A stretch of DNA of 64,000 nucleotides from Adiantum capillus-veneris. Lineage: Eukaryota > Streptophyta > Polypodiopsida > Polypodiales > Pteridaceae. Location: contig CM043967.1 in the NCBI GenBank assembly GCA_014529385.2, positions 126,579,182-126,643,181 on the forward strand. Reading direction: 5' to 3'. A model generated the notes under the pieces. That model did no database searches. It was not told where the DNA came from and saw nothing but the letters and a program-made list of their open reading frames with translations. Shown one piece after another: positions 13,217 through 24,507 of this stretch. The position numbers and the translations under genes were made by a program. The first letter of the stretch is position 1. Each line of letters starts with the position of its first letter.

Positions 13217-13860
13217 TAAAATACCCTTTGAACACACATTATATGAATAGTTTCTTAAAGGTGCACCCTATGAGCTATAGCTATTGCCCTCTATGACGAT
13301 TGATATGGGTAGGAATTTTCTTATTGGGACTTGAACTTGGACTTGAAGTACCTGATCATACAAGGTGAGTTCTTGGGAGAAGCCAAGTTTCTAATGTAAG
13401 TGTCAATTATGGGACACTCTATATGCATACAAGAATTTTGTCAAACAGAATCATGCAGTGTGAAAGATGGATTTGATGGGTGCTTCAAGAAATAAATGTA
13501 GCACATGTGACATCAAAGGATGTTTCAATAGCTTCCACGTTTCCATAAAGGTTTTTTGATGTAGAAGCATCTCCACTCATACCTCAGTGTGCTCATTGAG
13601 TGAGTGTCTTTTGGAAATCTTCCTTCAATTTACCACATTTGAAATACATAGAGTCTGACTCTTATGCTCACCTATATTAGCATGAGCTACACAATGTAAA
13701 TATGATCAACTTTTCCAGCTTGAGCAAAACTTAGAATAGCTAAGACTCTTAGACCATAAAGAATATTACTTGAATATTTGGGACTAATGCCTCTCTCATT
13801 TAGCGGCTTAGCTACCCAAATGTGACTCTTATGCCATGTATTTCTTATGGTGACTTAGAT
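13217..13860. other. No gene seen
   Basis: AT-rich sequence without sustained frames. Possibly the 3' part of the decayed element to its right. Confidence 0.35.
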
Positions 13861-13864
13861 GTAC

Positions 13865-16860
13865 TTATTCAAGGATAGAAATCCATTTTAATAGGTTCTT
13901 GAGATGTAGGCCTCTTTCATTGCTTTTTTCTTCGGATGGCACCATCTTGTCGAGATGTTGACATACTTTTTCTCCTCTTGATTTGCTTGTTATATATTGA
14001 CACGTTGTGGTAGGAATTTCTAGAACATTTTCTTGATATTCCTTGAGAAGCAATTGTGGATTTTTGTGGGCTCTCTATGATTGAGTTTTCGGAACCCACC
14101 TTTTTTGTGGTCTTGTGTGACTATCTTTTGCATTTACCTCTTTTGCTCAATGATTTCATGGACACTAGGCTTTGGTATCCATACGTCATTATTACTATTG
14201 TAAAAACCTTGTTTTTGTAGTAGATGACGAGATATCCATCTAGAGGTTGTATCACCCTTGGTTGTGATTGGCTTCTGTGAGCTCTTGTTTGTGATTGCTT
14301 GCCTTTGGGTAGAGCCTTGTGCTGCATAATTGATCTTAGTTGTTCCAAGTTGAGCTACTACTTTAGGTAACCATATTTGAGAGTTATATTCATAAAATCC
14401 TTGTTTTTCCAATAGATTAACTAGAATCATCCATTGTTTTACTTATCTTTGTTGGTGGGTAACTTGGTAGAATTTCGACTTTGGTACTTATACTTCTCGC
14501 TTTGGTTGTTCTTTGAAGCTCTTTTCTTTTTCCTTTTGTGGTTGTTCTTCCTCCTTGAGGTGTTTTTCTTCCATTGATAGGTCAATTTTATTTTTATAGG
14601 TCTTCTTTCTTGAGGTGAGTAGGTTGAGTTTGTTATCTTAGGCCTTTTGGCCCAAACATGAGTGTTTCCTTCAAAGTATCTTTGAGCAATGATTGACTCA
14701 TTTAAGATTCCCACCCTGTTACCTTTTGTTGTCAAGGTTGAACTTGTGACTGGTGTACCAAACTAGGTCTTTGACTTTGACACCATGGAAAATTTGGACT
14801 CTCAAAGGGGACCTATAAGGAGGTTTGACTTTGCCTCTCTTGTCCAAAGTCGGCAACCCGGTGAAGTACAATTTATGTGATCACATTTGAGCCGATGAAT
14901 GGTGACATGACAACCCATCAAAAGCCCGTTGGGGTATTTTTTCTCATGGCGAGACCACTTGGATGGGTAATTTTTCCATGTTAATAGGAAGATCATGTGA
15001 ATATTAAACATGATCCCATGTATTGAAAATTGATTACCCAGTGTTATTTAACGTGATCACATGTTTTAAAAAGTGATCACTCAATGTTATTTACATCTTT
15101 GTGATCACATTAATGAAATCCTTGATTTTTGGAATTTTGCTTATGATGTAGAGTATGTGAAGGAAGTTTAATGGAGATTTGTTGAAGGTAAAGTTGACTT
15201 TTGAGGTTGATTTACTTCAATGCTTTCTTTAGCTTTAACTTTTTCTGGTATGGTTAGCTTGTCTCTTTTTTTCATGGACTTAAGGTGATTTTGGGACTAT
15301 CATTGTTGTTATTGTTGAAGCTTTTTGTTGTCAAAAGAAGATGTTCATCCAGCTTTTTGTTAGGACTAGACTCTCTTTAAATGTCATAGGAGGAAATTAT
15401 GTAGAAAGTGTCCTTGAACTCCTTGGTACTCAGCTTGAGTATGGCTTCTAACACTTAAAAGCTAGAAATTTGGTGTTTCAAAACTTTTGTACACTGTTTT
15501 TTCCAGCTCTGTGATGACTGGTGGCTTTCCCATCACTATCCAAGGGACATAAGACGTTAGATTCTTTGTGGAATAAGGATCTATCATAGCTGAACATGTA
15601 AATTTGATTCTTGTTTCTCCACATATGCTAAATTTGTTCATTATAGAAGATAATTGATCTTTTGACACATTCCTACTCTTCTCCTAATCTTGAGTTTGTT
15701 GAACATCTAATGTGGAACTTGGAAATACTACTTTTTCATCTCTTTTCAATTGTGATTTTTTTAGAGTGAGCTTTGTTGAAACTAATTTTTTCAATTGTAC
15801 AGGTCTGTCAATGATGACATATTCTTGTGGTTTCTTTTCTTCCTTTGTTTGTGCTTGTACACCATGGTTCATGACATTTTATGTATCACCTATTCTACTT
15901 TCATAATCACAATTTTTATTACCTTCCTTCAATACCTTTATCATAAAGTAGGGAGCTATGTCAAAGCCTTCCTCATCACAAAAAATTGTAGACGTTATTT
16001 TGTTTATGCACACATCTAGAGTAGCCAATATCTGGTTCCCCATCCAAAAGGTTCAAAAACATATTCTACAAACGATTTCCAAATATAAACTCTATCTCCA
16101 GTGGTTTATTTAGAAGTCAATTTTATTTAATCAAGCTCTCACTTTCAAACGTTCCATAAATTCAAATATGCACTTTCAAACGTTCCATAAATTCAAATAT
16201 GCACTTTGTTGTGTGGCCAAGCAGGTATTTAATTTTTGTGAACCATTCGTGAGTCAAATTTCTCTACAAGAGTTCTTTCACTAACATCGTTGTATTTATG
16301 GTATTTCATGTTGATCCTCGTTGTAACATCCTTGTGATGTAGTAGTTGGTCATACCCCTCATTTTGCACATTTTTTAACTTCACGCATGAATGTTTTTCC
16401 CAAAATGATGTCAAAGTTGTTACTCTTTCCAAAGTCCACTTTGACAAAGGTATACTTATACTCAATTCCATATGAGGATACTATGATCTATTCTAGTATA
16501 CCCACATGTCTCTCTACAAATCAATCTGTATGTTGGAGTTTCATTCATGTTTTTGTGAGAGCTAGTCTCCCCCATTTTCCCCATCTTTTTTTTGTAGCAA
16601 TGGCCACTCCAAGCTTGCTATCAAGTATATTAATGGTTCTCACTCCCTAGTGCTCTAGTGGCAAGGTGATGTTTCCCACTTCTCCTTCACAATAATCACC
16701 CATCCTTTTTACAAGTATTGGTTTTGTTTCTAGTTTGTCATGTGTCAATTTACCCAATTTTTCATCTAAGGGGATGTCTTGAAGAGGAATTTTCAATCCC
16801 ATATTCTTTAAACTATTTCTCACTTCTCCCCATATATGTGGTCCGATTTTCAACAATTCT
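13865..16860 (-). pseudogene. Decayed retroelement with aspartic-protease-like region
   Basis: Read on the minus strand, the 16.2-16.86 kb part gives broken frames with NILDSKLGVAIATKK, GILE, VDFGKSNNFDIILGKTFM. The last matches the ILGRPFM end of plant gypsy-type retropepsins. Below it are further broken frames with no RT, then the repeated-motif frames at 14.1-14.7 kb. Many stops interrupt all frames. It is best read as a gag-protease retroelement lacking pol, long dead. Its LTRs were not identified. Confidence 0.5.
14121..14735 (-). pseudogene. Remnant with triplicated GFY..N..VW.PK motif
   Basis: Overlapping frames encode three imperfect copies of one motif: AQRYFEGNTHVWAK, LLEKQGFYEYNSQIWLPK and LLQKQGFYNSNNDVWIPK. 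They are separated by Lys/Gln/Ser-rich spacers, including a run of basic residues (RRKNNHKRKKKR). The motif is not recognised. It may be an RNA- or nucleic-acid-binding unit of the retroelement's gag-like protein. Two frames are needed to read all copies. Confidence 0.45.
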
Positions 16861-18315
16861 GATAGAGTAATCGTGTAGTTTAGCTACTTTGTTGCTAATG
16901 TGTAAATGGAATGGAAATAAACATATTTGGAAAAGAACGCTCTAAATATGCACTACATCACTCACCACCTAAGGATCACTCCTCGGTAATGATGCCAATG
17001 TTAGCTGGTCATCATGAGGGACCTCTAAATCATAGCTATATAGCACTATCATAATATGTTAATACTCATGGAAGCAACTCAGATGGGGCACCAAGACTCT
17101 TTGAGGTTTTTAGTCCTCAAAAAGTGAACCTAACAAGAAAACACATCAACTCAACAAGAAAACCATACTCAATGATCATGAAATCTGCCTATGTCCTTTC
17201 TAATTACTTTAGGTCATCACATATTTTGATAAACTAAATGAATTTGAATTTTCATGAAACTTTAAGGGAAACTTCACTAGGCCTAAAGTACAAGTCTACA
17301 ATGTCTAGTTTCATTATGATAAGGTACATGGATCACAATCCATCATGACCCAAGTCATAGAAACTACACCAAAGTAGCCAAACAATTCATCGTAAGGTCT
17401 AAAAACAAAATGGTATGGTCAAAACATAAAACAAAATAGTGATTTAATCACTCAAATATGAAGATTAGGCTTACAAACACTGTTGGGCAAAAGAAAAATT
17501 GGAACACCTTTATAGCTGTATGGCCCAAGAGCGCTAAAACTTCAACCTCAACACCAGAAATTATACCCCAAAAACTCACAATAAACCCCAATCAAAAGGC
17601 CTATGCTCCCTTGGGAATTTACTAGCACATGCCCAACCAAAGGACTATAGCACATATGAGCAAAATCCTATCAAAGCACGGATTTACAACACACACCGAC
17701 CAATTCATATGCAGAGAAGAGACTCTCCTTTGACAATTTAACATTACAAACCCACAAATTTAATATTAATTCCACAATTCATAGATACATGCCCTCATGA
17801 TCTGTTTTCATACAATTTTCCACTAGGCTGCCATAGCCATAACCCTGCAGAGAACTAGCTGTAACTTGAAGAGTACAACTCAAATTGGGGCACTTAAAAT
17901 ATTGAGAGAAATATTGAAAAATGAGTGGTGAGAAAACTAAAGATGAAAAAAATTGAATCTACACTCCGTTACACATGCAAAAATTGACGCAAACAGAGAG
18001 CTATCTCGACATGACTACATGTAGAGCAAGTAAGGCGAGGCAAAAAATTGCATCAGAAACCATCAAGGAGGCACAACGATTCTTTTTTTCTTTTTGAGTT
18101 TGGATAAACTTTTCTAAGTTTGTACATGAGTTTTAGTTATGTACAAGTATCACTTCAAAAAACTCACTAATGGGCATATACATCAACCCAACAGCTGGCG
18201 CTCTGCTATAGTGACTTTCCCTACATGTGCATATGCTTGCTCTAAAAATCCCACAAAAATAAATCCCACAAACCCTTTTGACATTGGGTGTCATGTCTAT
18301 ATGTACAAATTTACA
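16861..18315. other. No gene seen
   Basis: AT-rich sequence lacking coding potential, perhaps LTR or untranslated parts of the flanking decayed retroelements. Confidence 0.4.
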
Positions 18316-18530
18316 AAAATGAGGTGTCAAAAATGCGCCCAACATAGTTTGCCACCACCATGTCTACTAGATCATTCATGATCAATAGTACAAAAGAGAT
18401 CTTGTAAATTTCACGAGAGATTGATGTACATATGTTTAAAAAAAAAAAATGAGGTGTCAAAAATGCACCCAATATAGTTTTCCACCACCTAGCCTACGAG
18501 ATCATTCATGATCAGCAGCATAGAAGAGAT
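18316..18530. repeat. Local direct duplication (about 85 bp, period 133)
   Basis: aatgaggtgtcaaaaatgc, then gcccaa or acccaa, and agatcattcatgatca recur at 18,316-18,400 and 18,449-18,530, at the 3' end of the decayed gypsy coding region. Confidence 0.75.
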
Positions 18531-19200
18531 CCTTATAGCTGCATGAGGTAGTCTTCTTTTCATCTTCATCATTAGTCACATGATCAAAAAATTCCTCAAA
18601 AGAGGGATCATACTCGATTATAGTCATCAACCTTGCAATATACTTCTTGAAATTGCAGCCATTCACACGTGTTTTATGTGGGATACCATCCAAGCTAGCA
18701 AGCTGATATGTGCCATTTGGAGACCTGTTTAAGACCAAGAAAGGACCTTGCCGCTTTATTTGAAACTTCTTTTGAAAAGTTCTATCAAGCTTACTATTTT
18801 AATGAAGCACCATGTCACCCTTCTTGATGTCTTTGTCCTTGACCTTTTCATTTTCCTTTGATTGATTGTTCTTCAAGATCTGCTCATAATGCTCAAAATC
18901 TAGCATCCTATCTAATTGTACACATTGAAAATATAGAAGCCTCTCCTTGAGTGCATCATTAGTCTCTTCTTTAATCTATATCATTAGCTCGAAAGTTGGC
19001 ATCTCCACCTCAATAGAAAGTAAAGCCTCTTTGCCAAAAACTAGATGAAAGGGAGAGAAACTAGTACCTGATTTAATGGAAGTCCTATAAGCCCATAGAG
19101 CACAAGGTAGCTCTAAATACCAAGTATTCACAGTTTCTCATCATCTATGTAAGCATCCTTATGAGCTCTCCATTAATTAACACTAGTTTGGTACCAAAAA
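18502..19200 (-). pseudogene. Integrase C-terminal part (gypsy remnant)
   Basis: Broken frames read TSFSPFHLVFGKEAL-like sequence, then FLVLNRSPNGTYQLASLDG and KTRVNGCNFKKYIARL. These are the end of the integrase core and the GPF/Y-like C-terminal region of gypsy elements. It is separated from the rest of integrase by the insertion at 19,201-20,480. Confidence 0.7.
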
Positions 19201-20480
19201 GGACATTTTAGTGTCCTTTTTCACGAATTTAAATAAAATGGTACATGAAATCTAGAACTTATCTCAAGAAATTCTTTTGTAAACTTATAATTTTTTTTTT
19301 CAAAGTACTCATATAAATTATAATCCGTCACTTTTGATCATAACCTCGATAGTAACTACACTCATGCAAAGAACCTACGCAAAACAACATTCAATGTTTC
19401 ATTAAAACTTATACTCTATCCTAAGAAAAAAATGAGCAGGGTGCGTGCAATAATCAGTGGTAACTACTTATATATGTGTTTGATATTTTTGCAAATGTCA
19501 TGTGAGAAAAAAATCCTTTGTGACTAGAATTAAATATAGAAAGTCATGTGGGTCAAATATGCAACGTTCACAAATTCAATTAACGATTACAAATAACATT
19601 TAGTTCATCTAAATTTACAATGTCTTATGATGCATATATACTAGATCTATGACTCCATTAGATAAGGTGATAATTTTAAATGGTTATGCAAGCCACGTTT
19701 GGTGATTTACGGCATATCCAAAAAATTACGCATGTTGTAATTATGATTTTTTATTTATCAAAGATAAGCCTTAAAATAAAGTCCATTTTTGGATTTTTTT
19801 TGTTCATCTCACTTATTTCTATACAAATACTTCATATGGACACAATTGGGAGATTTATATGCACACTTTCATTAGTTTTTTATAGCAATTTTTTTTGCAA
19901 GAAATTACGCACTACAATCTTTTTTAAATGAGCTTAAATTACAATATGCCTATGAGTTTGAACCCTTGATAAATTCTTAGTTCATGGGTATTGACCTATA
20001 GATACATTATACACCTTAGATTTTGTCCCACAACCTCATCATGTTAATGAAAGAGGCCTTGAAAGACCAAAATTTTCCTCTTTGTCAGCATTTTCAAGAT
20101 TTTGGTCTTTTGATTATAACTAAAATCTAGTCCCATAAATAGGTTATGAAGCTCAATTTCTTGCTATAATAAGTTTTTTCCTATCCATACACCTTGAAAT
20201 CTATACAAAATATTATTTTGATGAGAACTTATATTCAATTTATGAAAATTTTGTAAAAAATGCACTAAATTTCTATGATTTTGTCATCTTAAAACTTATC
20301 ATTATAATCTTAATTTGGTATTAGTTTTGGTAAAAGTAAAATTTGGCTGTGTTCTTCACCTCATAGCTGACCTAAGATATGAACGTGACCTATGATTATT
20401 TTTTTCTAGATTCACCAAATAATTATGACAAGTTGCTTGAAAAACAGGACACTTTAGTGTCTCAGGACATTTGAGTGTCC
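19201..20480. mobile_element. 1.28-kb insertion with GGACA..TGTCC ends
   Basis: It sits inside the integrase of the decayed gypsy element. The left end starts GGACATTTTAGTGTCCTTTTT. The right end, inverted, reads GGACACTCAAATGTCC and then a second block ACTAAAGTGTCCTGTTTTTC. The ends are thus related inverted and internally palindromic motifs. The interior is AT-rich with no gene, so a non-autonomous DNA element is likely. No target duplication was recognised and the superfamily is unknown. Confidence 0.5.
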
Positions 20481-20499
20481 GATTAAAGAACTATTGTCA

Positions 20500-20990
20500 A
20501 ACCTCTCGTCCATGCCATTGCATTAGGGATAATATGGAGTAGTAAACCTACGATGCACATGAAGCTTCTAATAATCCACTAGCTCTCCCCTAAAACCTGA
20601 TCCCTTCTTGAAAAGTAACTCTAATGGCATGTAAAATTGGAGCAAATATCTTCATATACAAAGAAGAAAACATATTTACCCGTGTTGTGCTTAATAGCTC
20701 TGCCTTCGGCCCACCTAGATAGATAGTCAACAACAGTAAGTATGTAACATTTTTCTCTAGCTGTCATAGGTAGAGGACCTATTGCATTGATACTCCACTT
20801 CTCAAGCACATCATAAGCCACAATAGTACCTCTAATTTCTTATTTGAGATCCCTATTTTCCATTGTTTCACACTCTTTACAAGATTTGCATCAATGATGA
20901 ACAACATGTTGAATGCTTGGCCACACATACCCCTCTTGTAAGACCTTATGCAAAGTGATCTTTGAAGCAAAGTAGCCACCACAAGAACCC
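20500..20990 (-). pseudogene. Integrase core remnant (gypsy)
   Basis: The minus-strand frame reads EKWSINAIGPLPMT, VVDYLSRWAEG and, further on, PYYP.CNGMDERF-like sequence: the first catalytic-Asp region and the region with the last acidic residue of a retroviral-type integrase core. Stops are present. Confidence 0.75.
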
Positions 20991-21190
20991 TCATGATTCT
21001 CCTCTAAAATATTTTAAATTTCCTCTTTCCAAGGCACTTTCCTCATCACAAGATCAACCCGCTTCATATAAAAGGCATCACCAAGTAGAACATACCTTCT
21101 GGCACGATGTAGGAAGGCATACTTTTTTGACTTCTCCAAATTTTAAGGAAGCATACCTATTTGTAGAAACTCTTCCTCCCTCTCCAAATA

Positions 21191-21475
21191 TTACCTTCCC
21201 AAATAAATAGGAGAATCATCCCTTATCACATACAATTGGCCAATTGAAGCTTGTGTTGCACCATGTGCTTCTTCATTTTGAGACTTGTCCACATGCCTAA
21301 AACTCCAAGCTTCAGAACGCTTAAGAATATTCTTCACTTGAAAACACATATTTTTCAGTCTTGGATTCTTACTTTTCCACACCCCAAGTACTTCCTTAAC
21401 TACCAAAATAGCATCACCTCTCACCCTCACATGATGGATGCCTAGCTCAAGGGACAGGTTGAGCTCCTTCTCCAA
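21191..21475 (-). pseudogene. RNase H remnant (gypsy, second RNase H type)
   Basis: LGIHHVRVRGDAILVVKEVLG, then WKSKNP, HVDKSQNEEAH match the RNase H domain (RVRGDA, HV.R..N..A) that precedes integrase in Tat-like plant gypsy elements, and are homologous to 61,394-61,963 here. Confidence 0.75.
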
Positions 21476-22059
21476 AGTGGCATACTAAGCTTCATTATTG
21501 CTTTGTGACGTAAGCATCAAACTACTTTTAAGTACCAAAGAACCTTGAGGATCATAAACTGTAACACCTCCTTAAGCTTCACCATGCGCTTTCTTGTAAG
21601 AGCCATCAAAAAACAATAGACAGACGATGTCTTTGCCAGGAGCTTCCATGTGTTGCTTCTTCACCATGTCCTTCTTGATAAGAAGAGGGCTCTGCTTATA
21701 AGTAAACAAATCATCCAATGTATCCCTTGTAATCTTCTCAACAAGAAAAGAAAATTTGAATTCTTATAGCTCCACAATCCACTTCATGGGCCTCTTTGAC
21801 AAAGTAGGGCTATTCACCGATTGTGGTAGAAGAGTGTAGCTAGTGAGAAATGTGAATGGTTTGGGGAGAACATAGTGCCTAAACCTTCTACATGTAGAAA
21901 TCCCACTCACCATACTGAGCTCCACCTTAGTATAGCCTCTTTACACCTCTAGTTTCACCGTGCTAGCACAATAGATAGGCTTCATGTAGAGGGAATTGCT
22001 ACCTCATTAAAGAAGCATAGCTCTAATAGCATCCTCAACTACTGATGGATTCACATTAA

Positions 22060-23040
22060 ACTCCTTATCCCAATTAGGATATTTCATAGTAGGAAGAGAA
22101 CCAAGAACCTCTTTGATACCTTGACTAACCTCCTTACATTCATTTTTCCATTGTATAGGATCCAAACTTGCTACTTGCTATAGAGGATAAAGCAGTTGAG
22201 AGGACAAAGGAGTAAACCTTGACATATACTTCACCTTTTGAATGAAAGTAGCAAGTTTCTTTGTATCCTTAGGTGATGGGAGGATCATCAAAGCCTTTAC
22301 TTTTTATGGATCCATTTCAATCCCGTTCTTAGAGATCGTATGCCCCAAAAACTTCACTCTTGGTTGAGCAAGATGACACTTCTTTGGGTTGATTTGACCT
22401 CCACTTTCATCATATTGCTTCAATTTCATCCCAAGCTTTGCACAATGATCCTTTCTAGAACTATAAACACAAAAGTCATCAATAAGATCATTCACAAGCT
22501 TGCCAAGAAAGGGAGAGAAAACCTTATTGATGCGCTTTTGTTACCATGCACAACCATTCATAAGACCAAAAGGAAGAACAAAATTAAAAAAGCATCCCCA
22601 TGGTTTGATAAATGTGGTCTTCATTTGATCTTCTAAAGCCAAGGTGAGCTAAAATTATCCAGAGAATCCATCATATATACTCTACCTCTCATAATCTAGA
22701 ATAGAATCAAGTATATCATCTATGAAAGGAAGAGGGTATGGATCTCTCTTCATGGATGCTTTTAGAGGCTTAAAACCAAACTTTTTGGGTGTTCAAACAA
22801 TAGGGCTCACCCATTTTGCAGTACTCACAGGACATAAAACCCACTTTGAGAAGCTTCTCTACCTCTTTCTTTAAAGCATTAAATTGTACCTGACCCATTC
22901 TCATTAGCTTTTGGCATCCGGGCTGAGTTCCTTCCTTGATTGGAATGTGAGTTTCCTCTCCATTGAAGCCTCTAGTTTCCTCATAAGAAGTGATGAATAA
23001 ATGGGAAATTGTTGTAAGATATGTAGGTACTCACCCTTCT
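22060..23040 (-). pseudogene. Reverse transcriptase remnant (gypsy)
   Basis: LIDDFCVYS carries the RT catalytic DD, followed by GGQINPKKCHLAQPRVKFLGH and I.KNGIEMDP as in the 60.5-kb homologue. Upstream palm motifs are present in other frames only as fragments. Confidence 0.8.
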
Positions 23041-23223
23041 CATGACTAGTCAAGTCGAGAGACATCATACCTTGTATCAGCTCTTGTTTGAAATTAGGTT
23101 AAGCTTTGGGTTGCTTCAGCTCTTCAATTTTCTCATAAGAACCATAGATATCCTCATTCTCAATAAGGCCAAGAAGTCTTTGTTTCTCATTATGTTCTTC
23201 CTCAAGAAACAAGGAGGAAACAT

Positions 23224-24158
23224 CTAGATCACTATCGTTGCTATCTTCCACCTCACTGCCATCATCCCCATTGTCTTCTTCTTCACTTGATCACTCTTAT
23301 TCATTGCTTTTATCATCAAAATTAATGTCAAAATATTTCTTTCTAGACATGTCAAACCTCTTCTTATCACCCCTTCTATTATTGTAGAGAGTGATGGTAC
23401 CATGTCCCCAGTCTTGTACAACTTTGGTTGCTTATAACCATGGTCTTCCAAGGATGAGAGGGAAAGCACCAATACATGTGCAAATAACATGGAAATTGAC
23501 CGGCACTTTAACATCAAGTACGAACACCTCCAATTCTTTTTAGCTCCCAAGAACTTCACCCTTGATTGGGTGGCAAGGTTTATGCAAAAACCTGAATTCT
23601 TCACCATGTTGAGTCCCAACTTTGATACACAATATTCAATAATAACACATACCTATGCACCTCCATCAACATAATCCTCTCTAATGCACTTCCTCTTATT
23701 CCATGCATCCATAGTAGCACATATATCAGGTAGTTCATTCAAAGACAAGACTATCACTGATCCCCTTGCAGGCTCCTTCTTCATGGGGTTGACTACATAC
23801 TTACATTGCCTCTTTAACTTAGGACACATATCCATGAGTTTCCCAAAGGTAACATCAGCCTTTCTACTCATCAAATCAGCCCTTAGAATATAATTTGGTT
23901 GCCCTTCTCCCAAAGGAAAGCCAGATACATTGTAATGCTGCTTGGGTTTTCTCTTCTTCTTCTCTTTACATGTACCTATTTCAACCTATTTCCCTCTTTT
24001 ACGATTGGGACTTGCATCACATGTCATGATATCTTCCAACCTTCAAGCATGACCATAGATCCGAGATCATCAAATTTCTTCTCCAAACAGATTATGCTTG
24101 CCACCTTTATTCAAACCAATTGGCCCCGCTTCCCCTTTAATGTCAATACCATGATCTT
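23224..24158 (-). pseudogene. gag-end/protease remnant (gypsy)
   Basis: Frames include KADVTFGKLMDMCPKLKRQC (compare ISWPQFLTLCPQVRRDL at 59.1 kb), KRKCIREDYVDGGA with the protease active-site DGGA, and scattered downstream protease sequence. The 5' end is cut by the 12.8-kb element. Confidence 0.7.
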
Positions 24159-24193
24159 CATTAGGAAAAAGTTGAACTCACTTTTGGGCCCTG
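24159..24193 (+). repeat. Left terminal inverted repeat
   Basis: 35 bases beginning CATTAGGAAAAAGTTG, 30/35 identical to the inverted right end at 36,961-36,995 and similar to both ends of the MITE at 9129-9588. Confidence 0.8.
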
Positions 24194-24507
24194 TAAGAAG
24201 TGCCACGTCGGCTTAGAGAGAGAAAATGAAAATGTTAACTTGTGCATTTTATGTGATACTTTTCTGCACAAAAAAAAGTCAAAATGACATTCTTTGGTAG
24301 GTAGATGTCGTCTTTATCATTCTTATCCTTCGTTCTCTTGTCAAGAATCCAACTAACCATATGACTAATGATTTGAAATGCCAACTTACAAGCGTCCCCT
24401 CCAGAAACATAAGCCACACGAAATCTATCAACTCTAAACTTGAGAATATGGCTTTCCCTCCCAAAACCTGAGATATTTCTCCGTCTTCTTCTCTATCAAC
24501 TCTAGGA

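Larger units (their letters stand above)
18502..24158 (-). mobile_element. Decayed Ty3/gypsy element
   Basis: Going right to left, the minus strand gives, in gypsy order: protease region (DGGA near 23,655), RT, RNase H, integrase core and integrase C-terminus. Every domain is broken by stops or shifts, and a 1.28-kb insertion splits the integrase. Sequence is related to, but clearly diverged from, the better preserved element at 54.4-63.4 kb. Its 5' part is cut at 24,158 by the left terminus of the 12.8-kb element. I could not find its gag beyond the other end (after 36,995). Confidence 0.85.
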
